Source: Eleginops maclovinus (taxonomy: Eukaryota; Chordata; Actinopteri; Perciformes; Eleginopidae). Taken from it: a DNA stretch of 64,000 bases. How positions within the stretch are numbered: position 1 is the stretch's first letter; the number at the start of each line of letters is the position of its first letter. Positions 57,954-64,000 of the stretch are shown in pieces. The stretch covers positions 20,586,793 to 20,650,792 of the forward strand of contig NC_086357.1 of NCBI RefSeq assembly GCF_036324505.1, written 5' to 3'. Position numbers and translations under genes: made by a program. The notes below the pieces were generated by a model, which worked only from the letters and a program-made list of their open reading frames with translations, had not been told where the DNA came from and made no database searches.

Positions 57954-60276
57954 ATCTACCCCCTGGTTTTGAATCACAGATCCGACGATTGACACTTGTT
58001 GCCAAGGCATAAACATAGGAGAAACATTAGCCACAGATACCTGGGAAGTTGTAGCCCCTATTGCCCTACTCCCTGCTGACTGGGGTAGGTGGTTGAGGTT
58101 TCTGTGCCTCCTAGCATTTGCACGGGTGGTCCTTCTCTGAGGTTCCTCATTGTTGCTTGGATGATCACTAGCTGTTGCTTCTGGCTGGTTTGGTGGAAGG
58201 TCGGCATGATTCTGCAGATGTGGTCGGACGACCACTGATGTAGGATCGGCACTACCAGGGACCAGCACAAACCATTCACCATCTTGTGAATGCTGATCCA
58301 GTGGCAGGGGCTCCATCTCTGGTTGTGGCTCACTAGAGGGGTAGTCAATCACAGTATTCTATTTACTCTTCAGTAGTGAACGGTGGATATGTTTAACTTT
58401 GTGAGGGTCATTTACAGAGGCAACGGTGTACACTGACCCACTCTCTGCTGGGGCTCTCAGTACTTTGTAGACTACTGAGCTCCAGATGTCTTGGATCTTG
58501 TTGCGGCCTCTTAATTCAATGTTTTTAAGGTAAACCAACTGACCTTCTTGGAGGGGGGGGGCATCCCTCACCCGCTTGTCATAGTGCTTCTTGCGATGCG
58601 CAGTCGAGACTTCCAGATGCTTTGTGGCACCCTCAAATGCATGCTGTAGTCTGGTCTGGTGTTCAATTTTCCAGTCATGGGTACTTCTAGAAACAGGTTC
58701 TTGTATTCTGTCCAGGAGGAAATCAACAGGTAATTGAGGATCTTGACCAAACATCAAGAAGAATGGAAACTCACCGGGGTATGATGTGTAGTGGTGTTGT
58801 AGGACAAAATAACTTGCGGCAGATAGCATGCCCAGTCCCTTTTCTTTGAGACCGGCAGGCTGCGCAGGAGGTTGTGCAGGGTGCGATTGAACCTCTCACA
58901 CTGGCCATTACCAGCTGGATGGTAGGGAGTTGTGTGGCTTTTCTCAATGCGATACATACTGCAGAGTTGTTGGATGAGGTTGCTCTCGAAATTCCTTCCT
59001 TGGTCAGAGTGGATACGACTTGGCACTCCAAACTTACAGAACCGCTCGTTGACTAACACATTGGCCACTGTAGAAGCTCTTTGGTAATTAGTTGGGACTG
59101 CCTGAGAGTACTTGGAAAAGACATCCGTCATGACAAGGACAGTTTCCATTCCATTCTTAGATGGCTCCAACATGGTAAAGTCCACAGCAATAATTTGATT
59201 TGGGCAAGAAGCGGGCAGATGGCTCATGTAGGAACATGCAGCAGGTTGAGTGTTTTTAGCTACCTGACAACGTTCACCACTGCTTGATATCATGATGCAT
59301 TGCAGGCCAGTAGCACCGCTGATGGATCAAATCAGTGGTTCATTCGACACCTTGATGTTCATGTTCTTGGTGCAGCTGATTCAGAACCTGGCTCTTGAGT
59401 GACATTGGAAGCACCAGTTGGAGAACCTCTTCTCCCCTAGGTCGGCAAACTCTGCGATAAAGCAGCCCATCTCTTTCCGTTATCCGGTCCCACTGTCTGC
59501 ACAGCAAAAGGGTTCCTTTGGAGACCTGTCGTCGTTCAGCAGCATCCGGGCCCTGCTTCCTGGTCTAAAACTTCAGGAAATCCTTGATGGTAGGGTCGCC
59601 TTCCTGAGTATGACAAGGGAAAACTGAGATGGTGGACTGAGTAGCTTGGATTGCCTGATTAGCTCCAATAGTTTGTTGCAGCAGTGCTGGAACAGGGATG
59701 CCAGAGGTTAGATGGTCTAATCCAGGGGTGTCCAAACGTTTTTCACCGAGGGCCAAACACAGAAAAATATACGAAGGTCTGGGCCCCTTACTAGGGAAGT
59801 ATATTGCCTCATAAATTAGGTTATAAGTTAGCCAAATCAATCAAATGTAGGTAAGTTATGCTTGATACTTGAATATGCTTTAAGAGACTACTTCACAGAT
59901 CTCTGTAGGGCACGCTCAGAGTAGGGTATATTTCAAGCTTGCTATGTAAATAAGTTATTGGGCTTTTTTTTATGAACTTAGATTTGTTAGAAAAATGTTT
60001 TCAACTTTAATTGACTGAATTTATTTGAAAAGGGGGCTCATTAACTCATGAAAACTGTGTTATATATGTTTACATATTGTCTAGTGCTTGTCTTGTATTT
60101 AAGTACACTATAAGACAATCACAAGTTTAAATTGTGGGCCATATGACATTATACTTTTGAATTAGCTGAGGGCCAATTTAAAATAGCCTGCGGGCCGCAT
60201 TTGGCCCCCGGGCCGTAGTTTGGACACCCTTGGTCTAATCCATTTGAACTGGCTGGTTGCTGCCGGGAAAGAGCAT
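57954..60276 (-). pseudogene. Gypsy element B, integrase and Pol C-terminus, decayed
   Basis: From the right: the element enters at the end of RNase H (ALSRQ near 60,260), is interrupted by a MITE (59,723-60,232), then continues through a damaged zinc-binding region near 59,290-59,350 (HEHQGVE, then CYWPAMHHDI, with in-frame stops) to the integrase core at 58,754-59,293. The core has D in AVDFTML, D in IHSDQGRNFES and E in NGQCERFNRTL. A frameshift near 58,790 leads to the C-terminal domain (58,359-58,829, LQEGQLVYLKN and VYKVLRAP) and after one stop to a tail at 57,954-58,352. RT, protease and gag are missing. Confidence 0.85.
59723..60232. mobile_element. hAT-type MITE, 510 bp
   Basis: Ends CAGGGGTGTCCAAAC and GTTTGGACACCCTTG (one mismatch as inverted repeats) and an exact 8-bp target duplication GTCTAATC at 59,715-59,722 and 60,233-60,240. 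Subterminal GAGGGCCAAA and GGGCCGCATTTGGCCC motifs are typical of Charlie-like hAT MITEs. It has no coding capacity. Confidence 0.95.
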
Positions 60277-60365
60277 CAATATAAACCAAACAGTTAACTG
60301 GCATAAACAAAACAAAACAAACTTTGTTCTACTCACCACAGGAAGAAAGGGTCACCGGACAAACT
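60277..60365 (-). repeat. Gypsy element B, remnant of the other LTR
   Basis: 89 bp matching 57,660-57,747 with few differences, joined directly to the RNase H end of Pol. Both outer sides of the LTR and the primer-binding site are gone. Confidence 0.8.
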
Positions 60366-63300
60366 TTAGTCCTTTAGAAAATGACTCATTGCTCTGTACA
60401 CTAAAAAACTGAAACTTTGACTTTAATAACAGAAAATATTATGTCAACAGATTTCACACAACTGTATTAGGTTAGTTGCAAGCATATATTTAGTTGAAAC
60501 AAAAAAAACCTGGTTTAACTTCACACCATTGCTTTCAACTAACTTAATACCTGTTGACATAATACATTTAATTGAAGTCAATGTTTAACTTGACTTTAAG
60601 GCTGAATGAAGCGCTATATAAATACAGACCATTTAGGCAGTCGGTATTTCCTGGGAAATTATTTCACTACAATTTTTAAAAATCTGCTAAAAAATTATCA
60701 CAGTTAATAACCAGGGGACTGCGATTGATAGGTTATTTGTTACAAGAAACTAAAGCAAATAGACACTGAAAATGACTTTCTAATTTCATGAAGAATCTTA
60801 TTGCAGAGTCATTCTGAGATAATGTAAAGAAAGGTTACATGACACTAACCAGGGTATAGCCAAGTCGCATCACCAGCATGTTACTTTATGTAGATATCGA
60901 GAGAAGTTGCCCGGTAAAGGTCAGCATGTTCATATTTCATTACTTTGCTACCTGTAAAGAAACCTGTTGTCGCTGAAACAGCTGTAATCCTGAAACTACA
61001 GTTGAGTTATTGTTGAACCCATAGGGATTTACCCTGAACCCTCACTGAGTTCCCACTCTGACCACACTAACAGTGCCTGCCTTCATGTGTTCACTTTTAG
61101 TGTACACAGTTCCATCATCATACTTTTAAGAAGGTTTAAAAGACAGTTGAAGAGATAAAACAGTTGTTCACAACAACAAAAAGACAGTTGAAGAGAGTGA
61201 CACTGTTGATGTGTTGGAGCCTTTTCACATCCCTCATTCTCAATCTGAGATTAAGCATTACTGTATCTACCTCAGGTGCGTGATGCTGCCCGGGAAGGTT
61301 GGCAGCTGCACACAACACTGGGAGTCCACAGCTCTATGAAGAAATAGAGAATCATATTTTTATCAAAGGAATAATTCTCTGGTAACCAAGAATGTCTGAA
61401 TGAAAAGGGGATTTCTAAGTAAGGAAAACATTGTTGGGCTAAGCAATCAACCATCATTGCCACCACAGAAGTACCTAAAGCACCAACCCTGGTTAATGTT
61501 CATCATGAGCAACTGACTACAAAAGGCCTGCAGCAATTATTGAATTAATGTAGCTTATTAGGCTTTAAATGTGTTCAGGATGTGACTACTTGGTAAAGCA
61601 ATACTGCTCTCCAGGACAACCAATCAGAGCAGACTGGGCTCTGGTTTCAGAAAGAGGGTGAAAAGAGCTGTGCTGCACAGACAGTTTGAGAAAATAAAGA
61701 CCTTTTGAACATTAAAGCATGTAAACATGTCACAGTAAAGGCACAAAATACAAATATGAACCTGAACATTAGCGTAATAGGGCCACTTTAAAGAGAACTC
61801 AGTGACCCAGCGGTTTTTACCCCCCACTCGCAGAGCTAAAAGTTAAGGATGAAAATAAAAACTGACATTTACAACTGTCTTTATCATTTTCATGTTCAAA
61901 CCTATTGTTTTTTGTAAATCACATGTATCATGGTGTTATAATATCATGATGATCAGGTATGTCAATGATGGTCGTTCCTTTTACGACACGCACAATCATT
62001 TCTTTGCTGCCTTTATGTTGGTCAAAGTTTCCGCACATTAATTTCCATCTCATGCATGCTTGTTCCCACGTATCTTCTGGAGCTGAACTTTGAGCTTGTT
62101 GTAATACTTGGACTGTGTGACAGTTAATGATGTGTATCTTGTGGCTGAAAGTGTGTAAACCTAGACATGCAGCGTCATACTATAGGCCTGCAGTTTTTAA
62201 GGCCTTTGTTGAGATGATAAGATATGTTGTTTTTCTGCAGTTTAGCTTGCAAATAATCTCTCTCAGTTGCAATTTGGTGTTTGATTTTCTTAGAATTAAA
62301 AAAATAGATCTTGATAATTGATTGATAGATACAAAGTTGGGTAATATGGCTGACAATCACAACTATAAATACATTTCAAGCAATCCTAATTGGTTTTATT
62401 TTAGCAAAAACATGTTTGTGCACACATGTACCTACAGTACATGTTGGTGCTAAAAACACACATTTCATAACCCATCCTTCTTGCTGATACAATCATAGAT
62501 GAAAAACTGTTACACCGTGCAACATTTTCCTACTCCTAGAAACATTTCCCACATAACTCCTAAATAGCCTGCCCAAACAGGTTTTCAATGGAAATATTGC
62601 TTTGTTCTATTATAAGAAACGCCAGGAGCCAGCCTGGAAAAACACAAGTGTCTGACTCAGATCTTCAAACCAAGATCATAACCTCCTTTTATAAACATAA
62701 AAAAACACCTGGAAGTGAATCTAAAACCTTTGGCTCGAAGCCACCAGTTATTGTTGTGCTGCCTGATCTTTGTGGTCATCAGGTGACGCAAGAGGACTCT
62801 TTCTTCATTTAACTTTTGGTTTCACACAGTTTCACACAACAGGCAATAATGATGAAACTGCTGACAGAGAGTGAGCCAATAGGACGGTGAATACAAAGAG
62901 AGGTAGATTATTGCCAAGAGGAAACTCTGTTTTATTAAAGTTTCAATCCAACAGGTTATCAGTGCCAAAGCCTATAATGAGGTAGCTACACAGTTTATCC
63001 ACTGGATTATTATTCTGTTATACTGCTTATATTCATATGAAACTGTGGTAACTAAATTGAACCATCACTGATATTCAATTTGGGATTAAATACGTGATCT
63101 CTGATAAAATGATTCAAACATATTTAAACAATTCTGAGTGAACATAAACAAGTGTTTACAGCTCGGACCCAAATGGTAAACCTGCTATTTTATGGTTTGA
63201 AGATTACAGTGCAATGTTACAGCATACTTCAAAAATATTATACATCATTATTACATTGTGGTTTTTCATTTAAAATAACATAGCATCACTAATAAAGTAT

Positions 63301-64000
63301 AAACAAGAAACACTCAACACTTGGTTCTTGCTTTATAACTACAAGCCAGATTAAAAAGACCAACATGTGGGAAACATCACAGAGAGCAGATACAATCAAA
63401 AGATAGAACTTCCCTCTTCACACCTCGTCTTTGGTCTTTACCCTGAGGTTATTGCAGCTTTTAAAACCTGCTTGACATGTGTTTAACTACCAAGGAGTTA
63501 AGCCCTTCTCTATCCAAATATCAAAACATATCAGTGAGACTGCTGTTGACAGACGGTGTCCTAGTGGGGAAATCCTGGCGAGTTAAAAACAGTTTGGAGC
63601 CCGAAAAGTGTATGAGATTGGAGCTTCACATGGGAATAAATGCACCAATTACAAATACATTACAAACAATATATATATTAACAATAAATATACGCCATTA
63701 AAACTACGGCACCTGCAAACTCTTCTTTTAAAAAAAACCCAATTTTCTCTGAACAAAACACTTTAACATATGAAGCTTATAAAACATCTAAAAAGGTGGT
63801 CTGTACATATCATAGACTATATATACAGTCTATGGTACATATGGCTTAGTGCCACTCAAACTTTTTAATAGCAAACTTCAAGGAGCTTTCTTTAAAAAAC
63901 ACATGAATCAGAATCAGTTATCAGAAGTATAAACAACTGTTTTGATAAATGATGAGCATATAAATCCTTTATCAGACAAAATACCAACAATTGATGGATC
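60366..64000. other. Intergenic DNA, no gene seen
   Basis: Good-quality AT-rich sequence. Frames of up to about 77 codons have no recognisable domains or splice context. Near 63,820-63,845 there is a short palindrome (CATAGACTATATATACAGTC and TATGG). Nothing else can be supported. Confidence 0.5.

Overview
The window is a stretch of ray-finned (teleost, probably percomorph) fish genome. The evidence is three vertebrate protein-coding genes (an intronless jun, a four-exon Fas ligand gene and a three-exon TNF-superfamily ligand gene) in AT-rich non-coding DNA packed with fish-type transposons: Tc1, hAT and its MITEs, L2-like LINEs, Ty1/copia and Ty3/gypsy elements, a tRNA-derived SINE and CA microsatellites. 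I cannot assign a species.

Layout. 1-2.5 kb: intergenic. 2.5-4.76 kb: jun, with a promoter whose order of sites matches mammalian JUN, and its 3'UTR. 5.64-24.77 kb: a block of very poor sequence, smeared into homopolymer runs, in which reading frames mean nothing. Two things can still be read there: a 3.6-4.1 kb tandem duplication (about 9.95-17.7 kb), and the left part of a three-layer nest of transposons. In that nest a Tc1 element (outer ends about 20,101 and 26,872) is split by a LINE (about 21,220-26,345), which is split by a hAT element (about 22,606-25,490). Good sequence resumes at about 24,770, inside the hAT transposase.

28.0-29.9 kb: faslg, with all exon junctions in phase, on the + strand. 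32.9-33.3 kb: a solo LTR. 34.5-37.8 kb: a young copia element with 251-bp LTRs that has lost its reverse transcriptase. 38.4-39.7 kb: a hAT-type MITE carrying a minisatellite and a SINE. 42.4-48.0 kb: a stack of elements containing a fold-back transposon, a Tc1 transposase fragment and a gypsy element (226-bp LTRs). The gypsy element has an internal 1,217-bp tandem duplication, and one of its two copies carries a 155-bp hAT-type MITE. 51.2-51.7 kb: an LTR-like sequence with CRE and YY1-type motifs. 52.1-52.6 kb: an L2-like LINE fragment. 53.9-55.4 kb: a compact TNF-superfamily ligand gene on the minus strand. 56.6-60.4 kb: a decayed gypsy element interrupted by a LINE fragment and a 510-bp hAT-type MITE. 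From 60.4 kb to the end I see no gene.

How the genes relate. faslg and the second TNF ligand lie about 25 kb apart. This recalls the mammalian FASLG-TNFSF18-TNFSF4 cluster, so the second gene is plausibly a tnfsf18/tnfsf4-like ligand, although its sequence is divergent. The space between them is largely mobile DNA. Jun (an AP-1 subunit) and the ligands are separate transcription units; nothing in the sequence shows co-regulation. I found no clearly new biological system. The most distinctive signals are the datable transposon nests, the loss of reverse transcriptase but not integrase in all three internal LTR elements, the copia gag start inside its LTR, and the short divergent TNF ligand with paired kB-like sites.
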